Origin: Bacillota bacterium
GTDB taxonomy: Bacteria > Bacillota > Bacilli > Bacillales_A > Planococcaceae
Direction of reading: 5' to 3'
Assembly (NCBI GenBank): GCA_023405135.1
Contig: JAEXYZ010000004.1
Coordinates: forward strand, 1 to 5,831
Length of the DNA: 5,831 bases
Under the pieces are notes generated by a model, which was not told the origin of the DNA, did no database searches, and saw only the letters and a list, made by a program, of their open reading frames with translations. Each line of letters opens with the position of its first letter. Position 1 is the first letter of the stretch. Positions 1-5,183 of the stretch are shown in pieces. The position numbers and the translations under genes are program-made.

Positions 1-49
1 GCTCAACTACAGTTTGTTTGAATTCTTGATTATATTTTTTTTGACTCAT
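1..49 (-). CDS. IS3-family transposase OrfA, first 16 codons (partial)
   Basis: The minus strand opens with ATG at 49-47 and reads MSQKKYNQEFKQTVVE before leaving the window. This is the usual opening of IS3-family OrfA proteins: a short basic lead, then the (Y)xxEFKxxVV start of the helix-turn-helix that binds the element's ends. A GAAAGGT ribosome binding site lies at 62-68 on the minus strand, 12 bases before the start, which is slightly long. In this family OrfA is joined to the DDE-containing OrfB by -1 frameshifting. Neither the frameshift site nor OrfB is in view, so it cannot be said whether this copy is active. Confidence 0.7.
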   Translation of the reverse strand, partial: MSQKKYNQEFKQTVVE

Positions 50-125
50 AATACGGACACGACCTTTCATTAGTTCAATTTTAATGACTTAACCAAGTTG
101 TGTCCATACATCTATACTACAATCA
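1..125 (-). mobile_element. IS3-family insertion sequence, left copy (5' end only)
   Basis: This is the 5' end of an IS3-family element read on the minus strand, running off the left edge of the window. Its tip is at position 125 and begins TGATTG on the minus strand, followed by a TATGGACACA stretch and then TTAAG. This resembles the termini I recall for the IS3 subgroup. The outer 46 bases (80-125) are repeated exactly, in inverted orientation, at 5786-5831. Identity stops exactly at the TGAT tip, which marks the element boundary. Inside lies the start of an OrfA-type transposase gene at 49. The element has inserted into, or deleted into, the ATPase gene that begins at 126. The other end and any target duplication lie outside the window. 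Confidence 0.8.
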
Positions 126-493
126 AAGGTTTAGTGCTGATGAAAGTATTTTTAAGATTAGATAATAGAACAAAACCATTATTAATTGATCAACCTGAAG
201 ATAACTTAGACAATAAGTCAGTTTTTGAAGATTTAGTGGAAGATTTCAGAGAAATTAAAAAGAAAAGACAAATTATTATAGCTACTCATAATCCAAACTT
301 AGTTGTAAATACCGATAGTGAACAGGTGATTATTGCTAAATTTGAAGACAATATTAACGCCGATAATAAACCGAAAATAACTTATATATCTGGTGCATTA
401 GAAAATGAACAAATCAAAAGTGAGGTGTGTAGTATCTTAGAGGGAGGAAATGATGCCTTCATTCGAAGAGAAAAAAGATATTCACTTGTTTAA
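126..493 (+). pseudogene. TrlF-like (PHP-linked) SMC/ABC-type ATPase, C-terminal fragment
   Basis: About 122 codons of the C-terminal half of an SMC/ABC-like ATPase survive. From the first native codons, the sequence KGLVLMKVFLRLDN is the tail of the ABC signature region. It is followed by a Walker B and D-loop (PLLIDQPEDNLD, about residues 18-29) and an H-switch (IIIATHNPN, about residues 57-65), then the typical C-terminus ending in an EGG...RREKRYSLV stretch. This pattern is characteristic of the AAA-like ATPases fused to PHP phosphoesterase domains (TrlF family), which are common in defence islands. The PHP domain, Walker A and most of the signature motif are missing because the IS tip at 125 abuts the fragment. 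An ATG at 98 lies inside the IS and is not the native start, so the remnant should be non-functional. The family assignment is from memory of the motif set. Confidence 0.8.
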
Positions 494-576
494 GTAAATT
501 TAGGTAGTATAAATTGGTTCAATTACTCAGTGGATAAATATTAAGTTTTTCAGTATAAACGGTCTTTAATAAATGA

Positions 577-660
577 TTTTTATATAGTAGGAGCCTCAAT
601 GAAATAAATCAAACACGTGAATTATTTGAAGAATATCAAAAAGTTAAAAAAGAGAAGTAA
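577..660 (+). pseudogene. Short coding remnant, C-terminal tail of unknown protein
   Basis: After a TGA at 574, an open stretch of 27 codons ends in TAA at 658-660. Its last 20 residues read NEINQTRELFEEYQKVKKEK, a charged helical tail of the kind found at protein C-termini. There is no ATG, GTG or TTG start with a ribosome binding site in frame, so it is more likely a leftover than a gene. It lies on the same strand as the ATPase fragment that ends at 493 and may be the end of a former downstream partner. I do not recognise the family. Confidence 0.25.
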
Positions 661-676
661 GTGTATTTAGTTATCT

Positions 677-808
677 TTAATTAGCATTACAATAACCACG
701 GTTAATTTGAACTCCTAAAGGATTTGCTACGTCCTCAGCGCGTATTATTTGCTAAGTATGGTTCAAATATTCAGCTTCACGTGCAAGACATTCAAATGTA
801 ATATCGAC
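677..808 (-). pseudogene. Decayed coding remnant with an internal stop, minus strand
   Basis: Read on the minus strand from 808, the sequence gives 18 sensible codons (including the segment FECLAREAEYLNHT), an in-frame TAG at 754-752, then 24 more codons (including IIRAEDVANPLGVQINRGY) and TAA at 679-677. Both halves are in the same frame and have ordinary protein-like composition, suggesting an old gene end carrying a nonsense mutation. There is no start codon upstream, because the frame runs into the large hairpin at 807-857. The family is not recognised. Chance reading frames of this length are possible, so confidence is limited. Confidence 0.35.
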
Positions 809-857
809 AAATACAACAAAAGCTGGGAGTATAATGCCCAGCTTTTGTTGTATTTGT
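807..857. terminator. Strong bidirectional hairpin terminator
   Basis: A perfect 21-bp stem (807-827 with 837-857) closes a 9-base loop (828-836). The core is AAAAGCTGGG / CCCAGCTTTT, so a T-rich tract follows the GC-rich part on both strands. This is the form of a rho-independent terminator working in both directions. It lies 27 bases after the stop codon of the minus-strand gene at 884-1513, which it should terminate. From the other side it would shield that gene from plus-strand transcription coming out of the ATPase remnant. Confidence 0.8.
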
Positions 858-883
858 ACAATATTGAATATTTGCTTAGAATT

Positions 884-1513
884 TCACCAAAACTCAGGCA
901 CTTCAAAGGGCTTTTTAAAATAACGACTCTGTCCATGGTCATCTATTAAACATTTCTTTTTACGTGCTTCCTTTAAGGTATCCAAAGTGTGCGAGTCCAA
1001 CTCAATATCTGTTGAGGAATTAATTAAAGTAGGAAGCAAGTAAAATAAATCTTTCTGGATGTTACAGTATGCTTCATTTCTAATGTCTGCAAATGCATTT
1101 GGCGCTTCATTTACATTCACCCATTTTAATCCTGTCCATTTCTCTAATGAGTTGGATATTGCATCTATGTATGGGGCGAATTCAGCGTCTGTGACAAAGT
1201 GATTATAAAAATATAGAGGGTGTAGATAAAGGACATCTTCATCATGAAAGAACGCCATATACGCTTCTACAATTGCTTTTGCTTCAAAATAGCGGTAGTA
1301 GTTCACATGCAATTCGATGCTTAATCCGCAGTTTTCGGTTTCAACTAATGTATAATTGTCTACCATGCTTTTTGAGATATTGTCTTTGTTATGGTGAGAA
1401 GTCCTTTTAAATTCGTGCACTGCGTCGTTAATAGTTATCGAAATGGTTGATGGGATCGTTTGTATTTCGTTGTAATAATTAATAAACTCAGCAATAGACG
1501 GAAATGTTTTCAT
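884..1513 (-). CDS. Hypothetical protein, 209 aa, unrecognised family
   Basis: This is an intact minus-strand gene starting at ATG 1513-1511, with a textbook GGAGGT ribosome binding site 7 bases upstream, and ending in TGA at 886-884. The product is 209 residues, soluble and rather acidic in its middle, with no signal peptide and no membrane segment. It is rich in aromatic residues (for example VNYYRYFEAKAIVEAYMAFF, about residues 70-89) and ends in the aromatic tail EVPEFW. I do not recognise the family and see no catalytic motif. It is transcribed divergently from the EVE-HNH nuclease gene across a gap of about 170 bases and is followed by a strong hairpin terminator. That makes it a single-gene unit. 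Its base composition is a little richer in GC than the membrane and ATPase genes to the right. Confidence 0.8.
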   Translation of the reverse strand: MKTFPSIAEFINYYNEIQTIPSTISITINDAVHEFKRTSHHNKDNISKSMVDNYTLVETENCGLSIELHVNYYRYFEAKAIVEAYMAFFHDEDVLYLHPLYFYNHFVTDAEFAPYIDAISNSLEKWTGLKWVNVNEAPNAFADIRNEAYCNIQKDLFYLLPTLINSSTDIELDSHTLDTLKEARKKKCLIDDHGQSRYFKKPFEVPEFW

Positions 1514-1685
1514 TTAAGCTACCTCCAAGTTAGTTAATTTGACGATAAAATTTTGCCTATTGGAAATTTCAATTATAATTTACAATCAAGAGTGAAACTT
1601 TTCAATATACTTTGTAGTGGAGGATATTGTATTTGTTAGGGGAATAACAGTATAGAAATAAAATAGCTAACTGGAGTTGAGAGTA
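1514..1685. promoter_or_regulatory. Divergent promoter region between two outward-reading genes
   Basis: This gap separates the starts of the minus-strand 209-aa gene and the plus-strand nuclease gene and so must hold both promoters. The segment 1571-1580 (AATTATAATT) is its own reverse complement and offers a perfect TATAAT -10 on each strand. On the minus strand a TTGAAA lies 17 bases before a TAAATT that overlaps this palindrome, a plausible sigma-A promoter for the 209-aa gene. On the plus strand a TTGTAT followed 18 bases later by TATAGA (around 1627-1656) could serve the nuclease. No operator is evident. Box assignments are by eye. Confidence 0.4.
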
Positions 1686-2693
1686 ATGGTTAAGCATGGT
1701 GAAAGAGGATTAGGTGCGATGATTGTTGATGCAGTTCGTGCTGGAGAAATAAGTGAACCAATTACGGTTGAAAAAGTCAAAAATTATTGCAGTGCAAAAA
1801 ACATAGAAGCAAGCGAAAATCATATGAAGGTAATATTATCTAATGCTACTGAAAATAAGCATAGTCCAAACTATAAAAAGTATTTTAGAAGAGTGGGGCG
1901 TGGACAATATTTTGTATTGGATGAATATAGACGAATGTATTATTGGTTAAATGTAAATGCGAGTGACTATGATTGGACATTTTCTGACATTAAAATTGGT
2001 AAAAGTCAAGTATATTCAAACTTAAATGCAGATGGTTCAAGACGTCAAGTTGTAAGTAGTTTTCAAAACATAGCTGTAAGCGATTTAGCATTAGCTTATG
2101 AAACAGGAGCTGTAAAAGCAATCACGACTCTTTGTAAAGTAGTTGATAAATGTGAAGAGGATGGAGAGATTCAAATCGAATTCCAAAAAATAAGGGAATT
2201 CGATAACGTTGCTACTTTGCAATTTTTAAAAGAAATAGAGGAATTAAAAGATTGTCAGATCGTGAAGATTCATAGAGGGACATTGTTTGAGTTACAAAAG
2301 GTGCATTTTGATGCAATTTTACATGAGTTAAATCAGTTGAATAAAGAAATACATACTGAAGAGGAACTGTACGAATCTGTTAAAAAGTCTATAGCTGAAG
2401 AACAAAATAAAAGGATAGCACGTTTAGAAAATAGAGCATCAGTTTATCCAGAGCAGATCGTAGTAAAAACAAAAGAATTTAAAAGAAATGCGGATGTAAT
2501 AGCAGAAGTTTTAATTCGAGCAAATGGAATATGTGAAGAATGTAATGCCTCAGCACCATTTAATAGAGCATCTGATGGGACACCTTATTTAGAGGTGCAC
2601 CATAAAGTAAGGTTAGCTGACGGCGGTGAAGATACTGTTGAAAATACTATAGCTGTATGTCCGAACTGCCATCGCAAGTTACACTTCGGATAA
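1686..2693 (+). CDS. wHTH-EVE-HNH endonuclease, probable type IV (modified-DNA) restriction enzyme
   Basis: The product is 335 residues. Residues about 5-80 look like a winged-helix domain ending in RRVGRGQYFVLDE. About 84-210 resemble an EVE/PUA-like fold (YYWLNVNASDYDW opening, then SSFQNIAVSDLALAYETG), which in known enzymes binds modified cytosines. A helical charged linker follows (about 220-265), then a C-terminal McrA-like HNH domain: C283/C286, the H305-H306 pair, N320, and C325/C328 with H329. The zinc-binding cysteines and catalytic histidine are all present, so it should be active. The expected role is cutting foreign DNA that carries modified bases. The start is taken as ATG 1686 because GGAG at 1673-1676 is 9 bases upstream; a TTG at 1677 abuts the ribosome binding site. 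Domain calls rest on pattern memory: HNH is firm, EVE is probable, wHTH is tentative. Confidence 0.85.
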   Translation: MVKHGERGLGAMIVDAVRAGEISEPITVEKVKNYCSAKNIEASENHMKVILSNATENKHSPNYKKYFRRVGRGQYFVLDEYRRMYYWLNVNASDYDWTFSDIKIGKSQVYSNLNADGSRRQVVSSFQNIAVSDLALAYETGAVKAITTLCKVVDKCEEDGEIQIEFQKIREFDNVATLQFLKEIEELKDCQIVKIHRGTLFELQKVHFDAILHELNQLNKEIHTEEELYESVKKSIAEEQNKRIARLENRASVYPEQIVVKTKEFKRNADVIAEVLIRANGICEECNASAPFNRASDGTPYLEVHHKVRLADGGEDTVENTIAVCPNCHRKLHFG

Positions 2694-2736
2694 ATATATT
2701 TTTTAGTTATAACTCTTCCTTCGAATCTATCATATT

Positions 2737-2769
2737 AAGGATCACAAGATCATAAAAATGGTGTTCCTT
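2737..2769 (+). promoter_or_regulatory. Imperfect inverted repeat before the regulator gene
   Basis: AAGGATCAC (2737-2745) pairs with GTGTTCCTT (2761-2769) with one mismatch around a 15-base A-rich loop. It lies 44 bases after the nuclease stop and about 30 bases before the start of the XRE-type regulator. There is no T tract, so it is a poor terminator. Its position would suit an operator bound by the regulator, but that is inference only. Confidence 0.25.
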
Positions 2770-2799
2770 ATGGAATGAATCAAAAGGAGATGAATTTTA

Positions 2800-3245
2800 A
2801 TGGAAAAAGATGAAATGCTGATTTCGGACAATTTCGGTAAAATGCTGAAGAAGTTAAGGAAAAGTAAAGGAAAAGTAAAGGGCTAACATTACACGAGTTA
2901 TCTGAGAAAACGGGGATTTCGGCAAGTTATCTTAACCGATTGGAAAAATCAACTCGACGTTCACCAGGTTTTACAAAAATCGTAAAAATTAGTGAAGCAC
3001 TCGGTGTCGAAGTGTCAGCTCTTGTAGGCTCAGAATTGAATGCACATGAAGGTGGGCCATCAACAATAAGTGAGCTCTTTTTCAATCATACGGTTGAACA
3101 CAATGACGAAATCTTAACAACTTCAAAGAAGGAAATCTTAGTCGAACTCGTCGAAACGGTGCTATTATTAAAATGGGAGCGCTCTACGATAGTTTCCGAC
3201 ATCCAGCAAATTGCCGAGCTTATCAGCGAATTAAAAGAACTCTAA
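2800..3245 (+). pseudogene. XRE-family helix-turn-helix regulator, frameshifted by an 11-bp duplication
   Basis: The gene starts at ATG 2800 behind an AAGGAG ribosome binding site, but its frame hits TAA at 2884-2886 after 28 codons (MEKDEMLISDNFGKMLKKLR then KSKGKVKG). An exact 11-base tandem repeat at 2858-2879 explains this. Removing one copy joins KLRKSKG to LTLHELSEKTGISASYLNRL and restores a single 144-residue frame to the stop at 3243-3245. The restored N-terminus (about 11-70) is a classic Cro/cI-type helix-turn-helix: LRKSKGLTLHELSEKTGIS, then YLNRLEKS, then IVKISEALGV. The C-terminal half is helical, ends in a leucine-rich segment (about 107-144) and could be a dimerisation or sensing part. 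A TTG at 2940 could start only a piece lacking most of the DNA-binding helices. Its target is unknown; the upstream nuclease gene or itself are candidates. Confidence 0.85.
2858..2879 (+). repeat. 11-bp tandem duplication (two exact copies)
   Basis: GGAAAAGTAAA occurs twice head to tail (2858-2868 and 2869-2879), followed by GGG. Eleven bases is not a multiple of three, so the second copy shifts the regulator's frame. The duplication could have arisen by replication slippage and could revert the same way. Confidence 0.9.
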
Positions 3246-3252
3246 TCATTTT

Positions 3253-3274
3253 CGGTAACAGGCTACTGTTGCCG
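3253..3274 (+). other. Hairpin just after the regulator stop
   Basis: A 9-bp stem (3253-3261 with 3266-3274, one G-U pair) closes a GCTA tetraloop 7 bases after the regulator's stop codon. No T tract follows, so alone it is a weak terminator. It may protect the transcript's 3' end or work with the hairpin at 3283-3323. Confidence 0.35.
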
Positions 3275-3282
3275 TATTACAT

Positions 3283-3323
3283 AACTATTAGTTAATAATT
3301 ATCTAATAGTTGTATAGTTTTTT
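3283..3323 (+). terminator. Rho-independent terminator of the regulator gene
   Basis: AACTATTAG (3283-3291) pairs perfectly with CTAATAGTT (3303-3311) around an 11-base loop. A run of six T at 3318-3323 follows after a 6-base gap. The stem is AT-rich, so efficiency is uncertain, but it is properly placed to end transcription of the regulator. Confidence 0.5.
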
Positions 3324-3717
3324 CGTAGCCGTTTAAAGTAATATACTGAAATGTCAACACTTTTGGATAACTTTTTTAAGGATGCTCTTATAGTTTAATG
3401 GAGGTACAAGGGGCTTAGACATGGAGCCTCTATGATTCATTGCACCAGAAGCAAGTTAAATAAGGCTGGTTTAACCAAACGAGGCTATTAGCCGACTACT
3501 CCATATAAAGCTCTTCTTCATTAAAGAGCTTTGAAATAGCTTTTTACCTCTATAAAAAATGTCCAACTAATGTAGCCTATTCACAACTAATTATTGAACT
3601 ACGTAGTTATATATTTAAGAAAAAACTATAACAACTTATTGAGGGAAAGCTTTCGCTGATTTTTTAAAAGTCATTCAGTTAGACAGAGATAAATTATATT
3701 AGAAAGAAGGTATTAGA
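3324..3717. other. Gene-free stretch with a GC-richer structured core
   Basis: No gene is convincing in this roughly 390-base gap. The segment 3398-3504 is visibly richer in G+C (about 45%) than its flanks and can fold into a closed branched form. The elements are an outer stem ATGGAG/CTCCAT (3398-3403 with 3499-3504), a hairpin GGGGCT/AGCCTC (3410-3415 with 3425-3430), a weak TTGC/GCAA hairpin (3440-3454) and GGCT/AGCC (3483-3493). A further 9-bp hairpin AAAGCTCTT/AAGAGCTTT lies at 3507-3532. A 12-base palindrome AACTACGTAGTT lies at 3597-3608. The segment could be an unclassified small RNA or a piece of a lost gene; one plus frame reads MIHCTRSKLNKAGLTKRGY before a stop. The promoter of the membrane gene should lie near the right end, but no clean -35/-10 pair was found. 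Confidence 0.35.
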
Positions 3718-4491
3718 GTGAAGCGGGCATATGTATTATCTGAAATTGGTAAATTGAACTTTAAAGAAATAATTATATTTGCAAGTGTGTTCTTGTTCGG
3801 ACCTTTAATGATAAGGCTATTTAACAATATGTTCAGCATGGTCTTTCTATATTTCATACTTCTTATTTTTATATGTGCTGTTTTATACCTATTACTTTTG
3901 TGGAGAAGGGAAAAGCGAATAAGAAAATACCCAACTAACTATTTAATTTTATTATCTTTATTACTCTTTTCTTATATTGACATTTCTATAGTTATTCTAA
4001 TCAATAATCCAATTATATTAAGTTACGGTTTAATTTTGGCTTTCTTTGCCTATTTGTATATCAGCGGAATCCTCTTTTATTATTTTTTGAATTTTACTTT
4101 TATGTTGGGTGTAAAAAAAATGTTCCCATATGAAGGGGATATTGAAAAAAGACAGGTAGATTTATTGAGTCTAAAAAAGTTATCTAAATATATAGATTTA
4201 GATAAGCAGAAATTGTACTATAGTATGTCAGTAATAAATTTTTTCATATATTTAGTGTTTGTATTTTTTGGAATGCTACTATTAATTATGCATTTTAATA
4301 TTGAACAACAAAGTGTATTTCAAGAATTCACTTTATGGGTAAAAAAACAAGAGGAGTATATTACTTTGTTTAATGGTGTGGCAATACTTTCCCTCATGAT
4401 AACAATTTATACCATAACATTTCCTGTCCAAAATAAAATTATCAAAGATGCAAGAGAGATATTTATAGAAAAGAATAAAGAATATTTTTAA
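3718..4491 (+). CDS. Polytopic membrane protein, 257 aa, unknown function
   Basis: The gene starts at GTG 3718, with an AAGAAGG ribosome binding site 7 bases upstream, and ends at TAA 4489-4491. The product is strongly hydrophobic with about six likely membrane segments (around residues 17-35, 40-62, 74-95, 99-130, 172-192 and 216-236). The basic cytoplasmic loop WRREKRIRKYP (62-72) and a charged loop of about 40 residues (131-171) lie between them. There is no signal peptide beyond the first segment, no transporter signature, and no catalytic motif that I can see. It stands alone, with long gene-free DNA on both sides, so context does not reveal its role. In defence-rich islands such proteins can be membrane effectors, but nothing here shows that. 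It is AT-richer than the nuclease and regulator genes, which suggests a separate origin. Confidence 0.75.
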   Translation: MKRAYVLSEIGKLNFKEIIIFASVFLFGPLMIRLFNNMFSMVFLYFILLIFICAVLYLLLLWRREKRIRKYPTNYLILLSLLLFSYIDISIVILINNPIILSYGLILAFFAYLYISGILFYYFLNFTFMLGVKKMFPYEGDIEKRQVDLLSLKKLSKYIDLDKQKLYYSMSVINFFIYLVFVFFGMLLLIMHFNIEQQSVFQEFTLWVKKQEEYITLFNGVAILSLMITIYTITFPVQNKIIKDAREIFIEKNKEYF

Positions 4492-4703
4492 AAGGCTTTT
4501 TCAAATGGTTAATAATTGTGTTTTAAAGATTTTCTATTTCTTTTAGTAGCATTTGATCACTGTCCTTTATTCATGATTAAAGGATATTGTAGCAGAACCA
4601 CTTGTTAAAGTGTAAAATGTCCCCGTAAATTTCGCGTTTAAGGTCAAAACCATGATCAAAATGGTTTGAATGGCTATAAACCCTTGATATAACTGTATTT
4701 TTA
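4492..4703. other. Gene-free stretch with small hairpins
   Basis: This stretch holds no convincing gene. A 7-bp hairpin TCCTTTA/TAAAGGA (4563-4569 with 4578-4584) lies about 70 bases after the membrane gene and could be a weak terminator, although no T run follows. Further short inverted repeats are CACTT/AAGTG around 4600-4613 and an AAACCA/TGGTTT pair around 4650-4670. Together with the TGATCA-containing motifs, they resemble the clutter beside an integrase attachment site. A minus-strand frame of 56 codons runs from ATG 4747 to a stop at 4579-4577. It lacks a ribosome binding site and overlaps the att-like sequence, so it is not called as a gene. Confidence 0.3.
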
Positions 4704-4705
4704 TG

Positions 4706-4733
4706 ACGACATGGTATAGCCCCGCCGTCTCCA
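4706..4733 (+). other. tmRNA (ssrA) 3'-end-like sequence, probable island attachment site
   Basis: The 28 bases starting GACATGG and ending CCCGCCGTCTCCA align with the 3' end of Bacillus-type tmRNA (GAC-TGGG-TTCGA-CTCCCACCGTCTCCA). The final acceptor-stem part matches almost base for base, but the T-loop TTCGA is lost (TATAG here) and no upstream tmRNA body precedes it. The 3' end of ssrA is a well-known integration target for tyrosine integrases, which leave a partial copy at the far edge of the island. This is therefore best read as an attR-like relic. A terminator follows at 4759-4800, as expected behind an ssrA gene. No integrase is visible in the window. The match is from memory, not from a search. 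Confidence 0.5.
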
Positions 4734-4758
4734 TACATAGGAATCATCACATTTACAG

Positions 4759-4800
4759 AAAGACCAAAACCATTGGTATAAAATGAGTTTTAGTCTTTTT
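4759..4800 (+). terminator. Rho-independent terminator after the tmRNA-like relic
   Basis: AAAGACCAAAAC (4759-4770) pairs with GTTTTAGTCTTT (4787-4798) with a single mismatch around a 16-base loop. T-rich sequence (TTTTTGTGTTTTT) runs out of the stem. The form and position fit the native terminator of a tmRNA gene carried along with its 3' end. Confidence 0.6.
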
Positions 4801-5183
4801 GTGTTTTTCGGATATTTTTTGCTGTGATTTTCGTTTTGAGAGTCATAGTTATTAATCATTTAAGGTCGGTATTATTTTAAAAGCACATAAATAATTTTTT
4901 CATTAGTCCCAATATACATCGCTCATTATACGAATATACAGTTAATAAATTCTTACAGAAACAGTTAGGTGATACAATGATGATTAAGTATTATAAAGTT
5001 ATAATATTGATCTAGCAGAGTATCGTGAAAATTATTTTATTATAAATGAATTGAATTATTGAGGGAAAAGAAATATGTTTATTTCTTTTATTATGCATAT
5101 TAGGTATATGACATATATAATTCCATTTACAAGATATTTTCTAAATATCAAATTAAGAAATAGTTTTTTTGGAGGTCATAATT
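4801..5183. promoter_or_regulatory. AT-rich leader of the P-loop ATPase gene, with a start-codon hairpin
   Basis: About 380 bases of very AT-rich DNA contain no convincing gene. It should carry the promoter of the ATPase gene at 5184. TTGATC around 5003-5008 and a TATTATAAAT tract downstream are weak candidates at a poor spacing. A perfect 9-bp hairpin AAAAGAAAT/ATTTCTTTT (5066-5074 with 5081-5089) has an ATG in its 6-base loop (5075-5077). This ATG lies 9 bases after GAGGG and opens a 39-codon frame, ending at 5194, that overlaps the ATPase start. It could be a leader peptide whose start is masked by the hairpin, but the peptide has no recognisable character. Confidence 0.3.

Noticed and set aside
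98..125. ATG at 98 as the start of the ATPase fragment
   Set aside because: These codons are inside the IS terminus; the 46-base inverted match to the right edge ends exactly at 125, so the native gene begins at 126 without a start codon.
749..949. 66-codon plus-strand reading frame
   Set aside because: It lies across the large terminator hairpin and the 3' end of the well-supported minus-strand gene, has no ribosome binding site, and encodes no recognisable protein.
1677..1685. TTG 1677 as the start of the EVE-HNH nuclease
   Set aside because: It directly abuts the GGAG ribosome binding site with no spacing, whereas ATG 1686 has a normal 9-base spacing.
3421..3489. Plus-strand peptide MIHCTRSKLNKAGLTKRGY as a small gene
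   Set aside because: It is very short, has no ribosome binding site, and coincides with a foldable GC-rich block. It was kept only as an alternative explanation of that block.
4577..4747. 56-codon minus-strand frame across the tmRNA-like site
   Set aside because: It has no ribosome binding site and overlaps an attachment-site-like sequence. Short frames antisense to ssrA 3' ends are often mispredicted as genes.
4978..5016. 12-codon frame starting ATGATGATTAAG
   Set aside because: It is too short and lacks a clear ribosome binding site; such frames are expected by chance in this AT-rich leader.
3637..5068. Shared string TTATTGAGGGAAA near 3637 and 5056 as a repeat
   Set aside because: Only 13 bases match and the flanks differ; a purine-rich ribosome-binding-site-like string of this kind can recur by chance.
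5169..5183. TTG 5169 as the start of the P-loop ATPase
   Set aside because: It precedes and overlaps the GGAGGT ribosome binding site at 5171-5176; TTG 5184 sits 7 bases after it.
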